Below, one piece after another: positions 25,301 through 35,841 of a stretch of 64,000 bases of DNA. The DNA lies in contig CAIIXF020000003.1 of assembly GCA_903813345.2 (NCBI GenBank), forward strand, positions 34,335,000-34,398,999, written 5' to 3'. The position numbers were made by a program, and so were the translations under genes. Position 1 is the stretch's first letter; the number at the start of each line of letters is the position of its first letter. The DNA comes from Owenia fusiformis. Taxonomy: Eukaryota; Annelida; Polychaeta; Sabellida; Oweniidae. Below the pieces are notes generated by a model. The model ran no database searches. It saw only the letters and a list, made by a program, of their open reading frames with translations, and was not told where the DNA came from.

Positions 25301-28300
25301 GAGTGTATAACCTAATACGTGAATAAAACCTATAACCTAGTACGTGAATAAAACCCCAAAGTGTATAACCTAATACGTGAATAAAACATATGAGTGTATA
25401 ACCTAATACCTGAATACATTGTTGCCTGTAGAATTTCGAAAAATGAACTAATGAAAAGGGGACTCTAACTGGAAGGTTCATCTACACCGGCTTTCCAAGC
25501 TATGGTTCTACAAGTATTTATTTGTGCGCACGCGGGACAATATCCCGAATAAGAAATAAGCTATTAAAAAGCGAAATTGCCAACACCAATAGTCATTAGA
25601 TATACCGTCTTACCAATTACCAACGTTCTTTTTTCTTAAGTAAACAATTCAAACATTCAAAGTCAACCAATGATTAATAGCTATATATTTTGCACAAATA
25701 TACAAGTACAAGGTGGACCAAGACGCCATGCATATTCTTGGCATATTCCTGAAAGCCTAAGGTGATGTAGGTACATGTACAGGATAATATTTGAAAGATC
25801 TTGCATTAATATCAGTTGCAATCTGCAAACACTTTCAACAACATTGTATCTTATCATCTGCCAAAATGCCAAAATTCTGAACGAAAATTGCGTCAAACTG
25901 TTTTTGATTTTTACCAACGTGTACTTTGCACCATATTTTTACCATTCTTTTTTTATCGCACTTTGATGGAATTAATGTTCATACCAATTATTATCAATGG
26001 TGAATGGGTGATGTTGAAAGCAGGTAAAATCTACTTACGATCACAAACCGGGGTAATGGAAGGTTTCCACTTTCCGTCCTCTTGGCAAGTCGCTTTCCTG
26101 CTGCCTTTTACCATTCTATAGTCTTTATTACACATGTACGAAACAGAATCCATAAATTCTAACCCACTAAGTTTCCTAATTTTTCCATTCTTTGGTTCTT
26201 TGGGTTCTTTACACAATGCTGCACCTGTACAATATTAAGGTATGCCGTTATTATTGTTATTCAAAACTGAAATCTGTTTGAGCTTACTGTACATACAAAG
26301 GACATATATAGAGAAAAATGAAAGATCAGTTCTTACAATGGATATAGGGAAACATGAAAGATCAGATCATACAATGGACATAGGGAAACATGAAAGATCA
26401 ATTCATACAATGGACATAGGGGAAAATGAAAGATCAATTCATACACTGGACATAGGGAAACACGAAAGATCAATTCATACACTGGACATAGGGAAACATG
26501 AAAGATCAATTCATACAATGGACATAGGGGAAAATGAAAGATCAATTCATACAATGGACATAGGGAAACATGAATGATCAATTCATACAATGGACATAGG
26601 GAAACACGAAAGATCATTTCATACACTGGACATAGGGAAACATGAAAGATCAATTCATACAATGGACATAGGGAAACATGAAAGATCAATTCATACACTG
26701 GACATAGGGAAACATGAAAGATCCGTTCATACACTGGACATAGGGAAACATGAAAGATCACTTCATACAATGGACATAGGGAAACATGAAAGATCAATTC
26801 ATACACTGGACATAGGGAAACATGAAAGATCACTTCATACACTGGACATAGGGAAACATGAAAGAGCAATTCATACACTGGACATAGGGAAACATGAAAG
26901 ATCAATTCATACAATGGACATAGGGAAACATGAAAGATCAATTCATACAATGGACATATAGGGAAACATGAAAGATCACTTCATACACTGGACATAGGGA
27001 AACATGAAAGATCAATTCATACAATGGACATAGGGAAACTTGAAAGATCAATTCATACAATGGACATAGGGAAACATGAAAGATCAATTCATACAATGGA
27101 CATAGGGAAACATGAAAGATCAATTCATACAATGGACATAGGGAAACATGAAAGATCAATTGATACACTGGACATAGGGAAACATGAAAGATCACTTCAT
27201 ACAATGGACATAGGGAAACATGAAAGATCAATTCATACACTGGACATAGGGGAAAATGAAAGATCAATTCATACAATGGACATAGGGAAACATGAAAGAT
27301 CACTTCATCCAATGGAAACATGAAAGATCAATTCATGCAATGGACATATAGAGAAACATGAAAGATCACTTCATACACTGGACATAGGGAAACATGAAAG
27401 ATCAATTCATACAATGGACAAAGGGAAACTTGAAAGATCAATTCATACAATGGACATAAGGAAACATGAAAGATCAATTCATACAATGGACATAGGGAAA
27501 CATGAAAGATCAATTCATACAATGGACAAAGGGAAACTTGAAAGATCAATTCATACAATGGACATAAGGAAACATGAAAGATCAATTCATACAATGGACA
27601 TAGGGAAACATGAAAGATCACTTCATACAATGGACATAGGGAAACTTGAAAGATCAATTCATACAATGGACATAAGGAAACTTGAAAGATCAATTCATAC
27701 AATGGACATAGGGAAACATGAAAGATCACTTCATCCAATGGAAACATGAATGATCAATTCATACAATGGACATATGGAAACATGAAAGATCAATTCATAC
27801 ACTGGACATATAGGGAAACATGAAAGATCACTTCATACAATGGACATAGGGAAACATGAAAGATTAGTTCATACAATGGACATAGGAAGCGTGAAAAATC
27901 AACACATACACTGGACAAGGGAAACATGAAAGATCACTTCATACACTGGACATAGGGAAACATGGAAGATCACTTCATACACTGGACATAGGGGAAAATG
28001 AAAGATCCGTTCATACAATGGACATATAAAGAGAAAAATGAAAGATTTATACACTAGCCACAGGGAAACATGAAAGATCACTTCATCCAATGGAAACATG
28101 AAAGATCACTTCATACACTGGACATAGGGAAACATGAAAGATCAGTTCATACACTGGACATAGGGAAACATGAAAGATCACTTCATACAATGGACATAGG
28201 GAAACATGAAAGATCAGTTCATACAATGGACATAGGGAAACATGAAAGATCACTTCATACACTGGACATATAGGGAAACATGAAAGATCATTTCATACAC

Positions 28301-31198
28301 TGGACATAGGGAAACATGAAAGATCACTTCATACACTGGACATAGGGAAACATGAAAGATCAGTTCATACAATGGACATAGGAAAACATGAAAGATTTAT
28401 ACACTAGCCATAGGGAAACATGAAAGATCAATTCATACAATGGACATATAGGGAAACATGAAAGATCAGTTCATACAACGGACATAGGGAAACATGAAAG
28501 ATCAATTCATACAATGGACATGGGGAAACATGAAAGATCAGTTCATACACTGGACATAGGGAAACATGAAAGATCAATTCATGCAATGGACATATAGAGA
28601 AACATGAAAGATCACTTCATACACTGGACATAGGGAAACATGAAAGATCAATTCATACAATGGACATAGGGAAACATGAAAGATCAATTCATACAATGGA
28701 CATAGTGAAACATGAAAGATCAATTCATACAATGGACATATAGGGAAACATGAAAGATCACTTCATACAATGGACATAGGGAAACTTGAAAGATTAGTTC
28801 ATACAATGGACATAGGGAAACATGAAAGATTAGTTCATACAATGGACATAGGAAGCGTGAAAAATCAACACATACACTGGACAAGGGAAACATTAAAGAT
28901 CAGTCCATACACTGGACATAGGGAAACTTGAAAGATCAATTCATACACTGGACATAGGAAAACATGAAAGATCAGCTCATACAATGGACATAGGGGAAAA
29001 TGAAAGATCCGTTCATACAATGGACATATAAAGAGAAAAATGAAAGATTTATACACTAGCCATAGGGAAACATGAATGATCAATTCAAACACTAGCCATA
29101 GGGAAACATGAAAGATCACTTCATACACTGGAAACATGAAAGATCAATTCATACAATGGACATAGGGAAACATGAAAGATCAGTTCATACACTGGACATA
29201 GGGAAACATGAAAGATCACTTCATCCAATGGAAACATGAAAGATCAATTCATACAATGGACATAGGGAAACATGAAAGATCAGTTCATACAATGGACATA
29301 GGGAAACATGAAATATCACTTCATACACTGGACATAAGGAAACATGAAAGATCAGTTCATACAATGGACATAGGGAAACATGAAAGATTAATTCATACAC
29401 TGGACATAGGGAAACATGAAAGATCAATTCATACAATGGACATAGGGAAACATGAAAGATCAATTCATACAATGGACATATAGGGAAACATGAAAGATCA
29501 GTTCATACAATGGACATAGGGAAACATGAAAGATCAATTCATACAATGGACATAGGGAAACTTGAAAGATCAATTCATACAATGGACATAGGGAAACATG
29601 AAAGATCAATTCATACAATGGACATAGGGAAACATGAAAGATCACTTCATACACTGGACATAGGGAAACATGAAAGATCAATTCATACAATGGACATAGG
29701 GAAACATGAAAGATCAATTCATACAATGGACATATAGGGAAACATGAAAGATCACTTCATACAATGGACATAGGGAAACATGAAAGATTAGTTCATACAA
29801 TGGACATAGGGAAACATGAAAGATTAGTTCATACAATGGACATAGGAAGCGTGAAAAATCAACACATACACTGGACAAGGGAAACATGAAAGATCAGTTC
29901 ATACACTGGACATAGGGAAACTTGAAAGATCAATTCATACACTGGACATAGGAAAACATGAAAGATCAGCTCATACAATGGACATAGGGAAACATGAAAG
30001 ATGAATCCATACACTTGACATCAAGGGAAATTTGTTTTGTCAATAACGAAAATGCCCACTTCCAAACAAAATGACGTTAACTTCTACACTTTAAAGTAGG
30101 ATACTTGTTATTGAAAATGCATGAAATTCTAACATATTCTCGATAGCGATGCAAGAATTGCTCACACTGCTAGTATTTCGTAGAGTTGATAAATACTTTT
30201 GAAGTATGGATCAGATGATTCCAACAGTCAGTAGAACACAATTTCATATGTTTGATCATATCATCATGATATACGAGTCAATATCAACGTATACATGATG
30301 TTAATCAGACATGCAATAAACGTGTCGCTTATTGTTTTCTTGTTATCGTTTATGGTTCAAAATATGAATTTCATATGTGTGTCCAGGCTTTCAACAGCTC
30401 AATAAATGTGCAATAGACCTTTTTAGTGAACCTAAGTTCCCAACTCTTTTTAGCAACACCAAAGAGGCTAGGGTGTATCGGTTAGATTCACGATGTTATA
30501 GCTAACAACTGAACAACAGCATTTTAAGAAGTTGTTTGAAATCAACGATTTATTTGATACCCTGTGTTTTCTTTTAAAGAGTACTTTCAAATATTTGGGT
30601 ATTGTTTTCCCCATGGCTGGAATGAGTGTTTTTCTTATTTAGACATTTCCATCTAACTAATGTTCGAACATATTTTCCAAGATTTTCGCGGTTCGAATAT
30701 GGCAGATACACGTTAATGTGATAAATATGCATGTCTAGGCTTACACAACCGTTTTGAAAGAATTACTAGAAGTTTTTTTAAGTTTGCTCATCCGTATTTT
30801 TCTATATTTAAAACTGCTATTTTTATGCAAATGTACATAAAAATATATACATAAATATGTACACAAGATCTGGACATAGTATGATACGAGTTACATGTTG
30901 CTGCGTTTCAAATAACCCCGTTTTACTTTGTCAGTATACAAGTTTGCCAACACTGAAAATAATATACAGCTTGCTTTACAATACTTTTAAGAAAGATCAC
31001 ATCTATATAGATTTAAAGTCAACAATAATAGTCAAAGATACTATAAAGCAGTCAGTTTGCATATAAAAATCGATTTAATACAATAGAATATTGATAAATA
31101 TTAAAAGATATGTCAAAGTAAAGTAAAGCCTTGCCTGCATATTTGCATAGGAAGATAAATATTGTTAGAAGTATGCACGCCTTCTTTACCAAAGCCAT
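9498..31198 (-). CDS. Giant secreted Sushi-multicopper oxidase-cupredoxin protein (eight-exon gene model)
   Basis: Coding exons, 5' to 3': 31198-31135, 26224-26039, 23810-23784, 20865-19707, 16797-16675, 14998-14214, 14004-13795, 13324-9498. Every junction has matching phase (1,1,1,2,2,1,1) and the sum is 6381 nt, giving 2126 residues plus stop. Domains: signal peptide about 1-22; Sushi about 24-82; unassigned N-terminal region 90-430; multicopper oxidase core about 430-850 with HWH 481-483, HQH 523-525, HPLHIH 766-771 and HCHxxxH 820-826; possible PKD-like segment about 905-965; tandem repeats about 1150-1510 and 1590-1957; cupredoxin 1958-2126. Multicopper oxidases couple one-electron oxidation of a substrate to reduction of oxygen to water, and all ten histidines plus the cysteine are present, so activity is plausible. 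The protein is expected outside the cell. Its substrate is unknown. Confidence 0.85.
13795..14004 (-). CDS. Exon 7 of the copper-oxidase gene: HCHxxxH motif
   Basis: A 70-codon exon (acceptor TTTGTAG, donor GTAGGT, phase 1-1). It encodes DTTVAMNNPNCFGAWVMHCH followed by NLQH, the fourth copper motif with the type 1 cysteine and two type 3 histidines. The axial position, ten residues after the cysteine, is Asp where the family normally has Met, Leu or Phe. Confidence 0.9.
14214..14998 (-). CDS. Exon 6 of the copper-oxidase gene: HQH to HPLHIHG
   Basis: The exon opens with WYHQHYNTPDTVGMGMFG (second copper motif) right after the CTCTTTAG acceptor and closes with HPLHIHGHQWRVIGVD (third motif) before a GTGAGT donor. 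The two motifs are about 240 residues apart, shorter than the roughly 285 of fungal laccases and longer than in two-domain laccases. The first bases of this exon are the source of the minisatellite in the preceding intron. Confidence 0.92.
14999..15136 (-). repeat. Two 82-bp copies of the exon 6 acceptor edge inside the intron
   Basis: CGAACATGCCCATTC recurs at 14946, 15028 and 15110, giving an 82-bp period. The first copy straddles the real exon 6 acceptor. The second repeats the exon start and the acceptor region, but there the AG is lost (CTTTGG instead of CTTTAG), so it should not splice. This is a bridge between the exon and the minisatellite that follows. Confidence 0.85.
15137..16186. 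repeat. 25/26-bp minisatellite derived from the exon 6 edge
   Basis: About 42 copies of a 25-base unit (GGTGTGTTATAATGTAGTGA plus TACCC or TACCT), with a 26-base TTGGTG version at both ends of the array. The unit is the complement of the exon 6 start that encodes the HQH copper motif. CCCGG and CCTGG units alternate in 15430-15660, giving a 50-bp higher-order step. At 16183 the array turns round into an inverted copy (TATAACACACCAGATAC). Confidence 0.95.
16187..16674. other. Intron remainder with a possible decayed dispersed repeat
   Basis: A GC-richer stretch at about 16315-16615 has GTGGGCGTCAGAAG at one side and CCGACGCCCCTGC at the other, a possible worn terminal repeat pair. No coding content. 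Confidence 0.3.
16675..16797 (-). CDS. Exon 5 of the copper-oxidase gene: HWHG copper motif
   Basis: A 123-nt exon with phase 2 at both ends, acceptor ATTCCAG and donor GTAATT. It encodes SVHWHGMDLPHDQDGVAF and continues to YEYQIPNIGS. HWHG is the first copper-ligand motif of multicopper oxidases; its two histidines serve the type 2 and type 3 coppers. Confidence 0.9.
16798..19706. other. Intron 4 of the copper-oxidase gene, one dispersed repeat
   Basis: No exon-like segment was recognised. The part 19085-19260 matches, in reverse complement, 53750-53910 (shared TTTTTGCCACCTGAGT, TGGC(C/A)CATTA and CATTTTATTATT words), marking an interspersed repeat family. A frame at 19437-19724 is intron read-through of exon 4. 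Confidence 0.5.
19707..20865 (-). CDS. Exon 4 of the copper-oxidase gene: long N-terminal region and start of the oxidase core
   Basis: The exon is bounded by CTTTAG and AG|GTATTC. It encodes about 386 residues. The first roughly 290 match no family I recognise and include a cysteine cluster (FCHCEIEADCDC). The last part has features of a first cupredoxin domain: EVFYLEARIQRNFEVHNG, then RTPGPQMKFTDGKRTRIYVYNN, equivalent to the usual PGPxIxVxxGDxVxVxVxN. Ordinary laccases and ascorbate oxidases lack such a long N-terminal extension. Several NxT/NxS sequons (NQS, NGT, NYT) fit a secreted glycoprotein. Confidence 0.85.
20866..22679. other. Intron 3 of the copper-oxidase gene, left part, nothing recognised
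   Basis: AT-rich intron sequence without repeat structure or exon signals that I could defend. Confidence 0.4.
22682..23557. mobile_element. 876-bp mariner/Tc1-type foldback element with TA target
   Basis: The left end CACTCCCCTCCATAAGTTTG is mirrored at 23557, and TA flanks both ends (22680-22681 and 23558-23559). The two arms are near-identical over about 250 bp or more, so the whole insert can fold into one hairpin. The ends with ..AAGTTTGGCAACC and the TA target fit the Tc1/mariner superfamily. No transposase gene is present. It lies within intron 3 of the copper-oxidase gene, and a solo left end of the same family sits at 58125. Confidence 0.85.
23784..23810 (-). CDS. Exon 3 of the copper-oxidase gene: 27-nt micro-exon
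   Basis: A TTTTTCCCAG acceptor and a GTAAGTAG donor enclose only 27 bases. Read in phase 1 they encode LWSNLDIDIG, linking the Sushi domain to exon 4. Exon 2 could also splice directly to exon 4 in frame (same phase), so this may be a skipped or regulated micro-exon. Confidence 0.6.
23811..24639. other. Intron 2 of the copper-oxidase gene, nothing recognised
   Basis: No repeat or exon signal seen before the minisatellite begins. Confidence 0.4.
24640..25421. repeat. Two-form minisatellite in intron 2 of the copper-oxidase gene
   Basis: A core TATAACCTAATACGTGAATA plus AAACC recurs about 27 times. Each unit is either the short 25-base form or a 33-base form with an extra CATGAGTG-type segment, in irregular order. 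Some units carry CAAGAGTG or CCTAGTACG variants. Antisense frames across it are repeat artefacts. Confidence 0.95.
25422..26038. other. Intron 2 of the copper-oxidase gene, right end
   Basis: No gene or repeat recognised between the minisatellite and the Sushi exon. Confidence 0.4.
26039..26224 (-). CDS. Exon 2 of the copper-oxidase gene: Sushi/CCP domain
   Basis: The exon has 62 codons and phase 1-1 boundaries, the classic form of a shuffled Sushi module. The acceptor is TTGTACAG and the donor GTAAGT. It encodes LCKEPKEPKNGKI, YMCNKDYRMVKGSRKATC and DGKWKPSITPVC, which carry the four conserved cysteines, the aromatic before Cys2 and the GxW before Cys4. Sushi modules bind proteins or glycans in secreted and complement-type proteins. 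Here the module could tether the oxidase. Confidence 0.85.
26297..30020. repeat. 36-bp satellite, about 100 units, in intron 1 of the copper-oxidase gene
   Basis: The unit is ATGGACATAGGGAAACATGA followed by AAGATCAATTCATACA. Because 36 is a multiple of three it stays open on both strands for long stretches (MDIGKHERSIHT on plus; YELIFHVSLCPL on minus), broken by units of other length. Variant units (GAAGCGTGAAAAATCAACAC) recur at about 27886, 28851 and 29845, giving higher-order blocks of about 965-994 bp. A shortened CATCCAATGGAAACATG unit recurs four times. I treat it as non-coding. Confidence 0.95.
30021..31134. other. Intron 1 of the copper-oxidase gene, right end
   Basis: AT-rich intron without recognised features. 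Confidence 0.4.
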
Positions 31199-31205
31199 CA
31201 CAGAT
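31135..31205 (-). CDS. Exon 1 of the copper-oxidase gene: signal peptide
   Basis: The coding part is 31198-31135. It encodes MALVKK, a hydrophobic core (ACILLTIFIFLC), then KYAG, a standard secretory signal. Seven bases precede the ATG after a strong acceptor (TTTTTTGCAG), so a non-coding 5' exon must lie farther right. The donor appears to be the non-canonical GC type (CAG|GCAAGG). It ends in phase 1, exactly what the Sushi exon needs. A GC donor and the 4.9-kb distance to the next exon lower certainty. Confidence 0.7.
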
Positions 31206-32328
31206 CTGCAAAAAAGAGTATAATAGTCACTTTTGACTTAAATTATACTTAGTAATGGCATAAATATGTTATGCAAACATGAACGAATAATAACCACTAA
31301 TGATATTATCGATAGCAGTATAATATTTCGATTTGTCATTGGTTATTCAATATTCTACAAATAACTATCAACAACTTATTTGTTTTTCCACATAAATGAG
31401 GATGATATCAGTTTATTGATTTTTTTGTCGCCTTGTACCAATGACGTTAGGCTTAAAAGGTTCTGTTTTCACTGTTTAACCATTTACATCTATTCCTCTT
31501 TGTAGATCATAGCTCAAGTAAAAACTGTATCCTGGCCAGCTTTCCGAGGATTGTTTATAATATAGACTCACAACGTGTTTCTCTTTCAATCGAACTCATT
31601 ATATGATAAATGATACGTGCACAGAATATGCGTACAATTCCTTTTTATTATTAATTTTCAATATATCTTTCAATCGTTGATTGGAAAAAATAATGTACAG
31701 ATAGTAACCTTTATTTATTTATATACGAACATGAGTTTAATACCAAAACATTGTCCATAGCAATTTGTTCAAATAGTGGTTTGCGGGGCATACTCCGTGG
31801 CATTACAGGAATTGTGGAATATTTAAAAAATGCTTGAGTAATTATGTAATACAAAGATAAAATTGGATTTGAAATCTATAAAACACGAATGCAATACTTA
31901 TTGCGTAAGTGAATCTGTAATGTTCAGGAAGTCATTAATGTCATAAAATACTTTAAGAATACTAATTGATTTTAGGCACAAACACAGTACTAGATTTTGT
32001 TTTAGTGAATCTCTAATGTTTAGAAAACCAATAACGCTGAAACAATACTTTGCAATACTTTCTGTAACAGATAGAATGCATCAACTTATGAACGACCGAA
32101 GGTTAGAACATAATTGCCCATGGAGTCTGTAATAACGGTATTTTTGTTTAGATGTTCAGTCTACCGTAGCCCAGTACCATTACCAAGAGACCAGAGTTAC
32201 CGTTAAAGCACTGGAATGTTATAAAAATATTGGGTTATTTCACAGAACGTTGTCAAGGACTTTTACAAAATGTATTTTTTGCGTCACAAAATGTGCATAC
32301 CAGTGCATATCGGTGATTTCAACTAATC
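31206..32328. other. 5' side of the copper-oxidase gene, upstream exon not located
   Basis: A 5' untranslated exon should exist to the right of 31205 because a splice acceptor precedes the ATG. I could not place it. The best minus-strand donor-like site farther out is GTAAGT at about 38850 (plus-strand ACTTACTTG), which is only a guess. Confidence 0.3.
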
Positions 32329-33031
32329 CAGAGTGTCCAAAAACAGGACCGAAGAAAAGCTGAATAACTCGATCTTGCATATTCTGCCTTGAAATTTCAG
32401 AATTATTTCGATAATTCAACGACGATATGACGATAATCAACTTATTGAGTAAGAAACTACAGTTCTTTACAATACGTGCTCCAATTGGGCACACCTTTGG
32501 GTAGTTATTGCCCTCCTGAGATCAGCAATTGAGAGACTGAGATCCGGTGAACAAGCTGTCCATATTTTGCGTTCTGCGACTTTAGATCTGAGCATTGCCT
32601 AAGCCATTCCAGCATATCGTTTGCAATGTGGAGATGGCACCGTCTTGTTGAAGCTATTGCCTATCTCTTTGAAAACCCTTCTGGTGCCCAGTGATCTCCA
32701 AATCTCATTTGGATATAAAGGTCCATATGCCTGTAACAGCACGTCCCCATTCATCTCCGAATCGATAGGGACCAATGATTCCATGTTTGCGTATTGCCAC
32801 CCACAAAGTGCATTTCTCAAGTGCAATGGATGCAGTAACACTTCCTCAGGGTGATGTATGTCCCAGTAGCAGCTGCCCTTGTAGATCTTTACTCTATAAG
32901 CAGATTACTATGAACTTTCACAGCAAAATTCACATTGAATTAACTAAATAATTCTGAATTTTCAAGGCAGAATATGTAAAATTTACCGAGTTATCTAACT
33001 TTTCTTCGGTCCTGTTTTTTTGGACACCCTG
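32329..33031 (-). mobile_element. Decayed mariner-type DNA transposon, internally deleted
   Basis: Terminal repeats CAGAGTGTCCAAAAACAGGA and its near-complement at 33031 (followed by TA) extend roughly 80 bp inward with the shared words AACTCGATCTT..GCATATTCTGCC. On the minus strand a transposase remnant reads HPLHLRNALCGWQYANMESL and later CSPDLSL, alignable to the HPLHSxRVTVWCAI and PPRSPDLTPLDFF blocks of DD34D mariner transposases. Stops and an internal deletion remove the region around the third catalytic residue. Confidence 0.8.
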
Positions 33032-33420
33032 TATATGAATCATTGTCTTGAACTATGGAAACTATGATTTCCTTTAGTCCTGTAAATGTCAATTGAGCAA
33101 CGTCGTTTGATAATAAATTTATTTTATAGAAAAGAGTGTCATAGCCTGACATATATTGTCTATGTACATACTAATTAGTCTTAACTCGAGACAATGCTAA
33201 ATTATAACTTAATGATGATACTATACCATATCATTATACATTACCACAGTATATATAAACAGGAAAGCTGGTTAGTTCAAAACCCTTTAAAAATATTTGA
33301 TAAAGGCGATATTATCGCCTGTTAAAAGCAATGAGAACAGTTGATTCATTCAAAAATTATACGTATGACAATCATTTCTTATTTAGCGTATTTTACGAAG
33401 TGTGACAGTAAGGGTTATTT

Positions 33421-35010
33421 TTAGGATACTTCATTAGACAATGTACTTTTACAGCCGAGGGTCACATGTGTAGCCTAATTCCGATGTAACACCAATCGCA
33501 AATCATGATTCAATGAATTGGTTTAGGATATATACTTCATTAGACAATGTACTTTTACAGCCGAGGGTTACATGCGTAGCCTAATTCCGATGTAACACCA
33601 ATCGCAAATCATGATTCAATGAATTGGTTTAGGATACTTCATTAGACAATGTACTTTTACAGCCGAGGGTCACATGCGTAGCCTAATTCCGATGTAACAC
33701 CAATCGCAAATCATGATTCAATGAATTGGTTTAGGATACTTCATTAGACAATGTACTTTTACAGCCGAGGGTCACATGCGTAGCCTAATTCCGATGTTAC
33801 ACCAATCGCAAATCATGATTCAATGAATTGGTTTAGGATACTTCATTAGACAATGGACTTTTACTGCCGATGGGCACATGCGTAGCCTAATCCCGATGTA
33901 ACATCAATCGCAAATTATGATTCAATGAATCGGTTTAGGGTACTTCATTAGACAATCTACTTTTACAGCCAAGGGTCACATGTGTAGCCTAATTCCGATG
34001 TAACACCACTCGCAAATTATGATTCAATGAATTGGTTTAGGGTACTTCATTAGACAATGTACTTTTACAGCCGATGGGCACATGCGTAGCCTAATTCCGA
34101 TGTAACACCAATCGCAAATTATGATTCAATGAATTGGTTTAGGGTACTTCATTAGACAATGTACTTTTACAGCCGATGGGCACATGCGTAGCCGAATTCC
34201 GATGTAACACCAATCGCAAATTATGATTCAATGAATTGGTTTAGGGTACTTCATTAGACAATGTACTTTTACAGCCGATGGGCACATGCGTAGCCTTATT
34301 CCGATGTTACACCAATCGCAAATCACGATTCAATGAATTGGTTTAGGATACTTCATTAGACAATGTACTTTTACTGCCGATGGGCACATGCGTAGCCTAA
34401 TTCCGATGTTACACCAATCGCAAATCATGATTCAATGAATTGGTTTAGGGTACTTCATTAGACAATGTACTTTTACAGCCAATGGTCACATGTGTAGCCT
34501 AATTCCGATGTAACACCAATCGCAAATTATGATTCAATGAATTGGTTTAGGGCACTTCATTAGACAATGTACTTTTACAGCCGATGGGCACATGCGTAGC
34601 CGAATTCCGATGTAACACCAATCGCAAATTATGATTCAATGAATTGGTTTAGGGTACTTCATTAGACAATGTACTTTTACAGCCGATGGGCACATGCGTA
34701 GCCTTATTCCGATGTTACACCAATCGCAAATCACGATTCAATGAATTGGTTTAGGATACTTCATTAGACAATGTACTTTTACTGCCGATGGGCACATGCG
34801 TAGCCTAATTCCGATGTTACACCAATCGCAAATCATGATTCAATGAATTGGTTTAGGGTACTTCATTAGACAATGTACTTTTACAGCCAATGGTCACATG
34901 TGTAGCCTAATTCCGATGTAACACCAATCGCAAATTATGATTCAATGAATTGGTTTAGGGCACTTCATTAGACAATGTACGTCTTTTACAGCCGAGGGTC
35001 ACATGTAAAA
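33421..35010. repeat. 102-bp satellite with a 408-bp higher-order repeat
   Basis: About 15.5 units beginning TTAGG(A/G)TACTTCATTAGA recur every 102 bp (one unit is 106 because of a TATA insertion). From about 34146 a block of four distinguishable units repeats almost exactly at about 34555, so the array expanded in tetramers of 408 bp. Variant marks include GCCGAATTCC, GCCTTATTCC, TACTGCCGATG and GCCAATGGTC, in the same order in both blocks. Confidence 0.95.
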
Positions 35011-35841
35011 ATGAAACATTTGATACAGAGAGTCATTCAGAATCAAACCTAAATCAAACCTTAATATCCCAAATCTGGGATCTGACGCAAATTCAGAAAT
35101 AAATGACCTATTCCCCTAATACCGATAAAAACAAGTATGAATTAATTGGGTATTGGTTTGCCCCAACTCCGTCTATCAGCCAGTGATCATAATTAAATAT
35201 CAATTTCCACACGAGTTTTTCCACACAGGAAAGTTTTCCAATGTATCGGAAGTCATACGGAGGTTAATTAGCTGTGCTCTACATAGTAATTCGCGATAAA
35301 TTATATCACAAGGCCGGGTATTAATTAAAAATTCAAATAAATGCACCAGATAGTGCTCGTGCTGCGGAATCCATTACACCTGTGTGAAGGAATATCGATT
35401 CAATTAAACATAAACAGAATTCCGATAGTAACAATAAGTATGAAACTAGTTATATTGGTTTTCAATTACAATTTCACTAAATCAGTCGGATTGTGATGGT
35501 AGTTTATTGGTATTTTAATAGTCCAAATATTAGATCACTAAACATGGCAAAATATAAAGATCAAACAAGAACTGATTTGCGATTTTGCCAGCATCCTGTA
35601 CGCGTGCAAGATTCGTGCAATTTTCTGCATGAAAATAATTTGAAAGGTTGGAATCGTGTAAAACGTTTTTGCTGTCTATTAATAATTACTTCCTTATTGC
35701 TTTATTACATCTGTTTTTGACAAATCACTTGTACAAGCAATTGATATGAGTTTGTATCAGAACAAACAAGAAACTAGCCTTTAAGAATTCAGCTTGGTCT
35801 TCAAAGTTATACTTTTAATAATGAAAATATGATATCTTGTA
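35011..35841. other. Intergenic, nothing recognised
   Basis: A 75-codon frame at 35493-35720 has no family resemblance that I can defend. Confidence 0.35.

Noticed and set aside
26333-29737. Long frames of repeated HERSIHT or FHVSLCPLYEL as repeat proteins
   Set aside because: They are open on both strands only because 36 is divisible by three, and they lie in an intron on a gene's strand and opposite it. No start context or splice logic supports them.
26297-30020. CRISPR-like regularly spaced repeat
   Set aside because: The 36-bp units abut each other with no unique spacers, and the window is eukaryotic. It is a satellite.
32240-32494. 84-codon minus-strand frame near a mariner end
   Set aside because: It spans the terminal repeat and the flank; the true transposase remnant lies in other frames further in.
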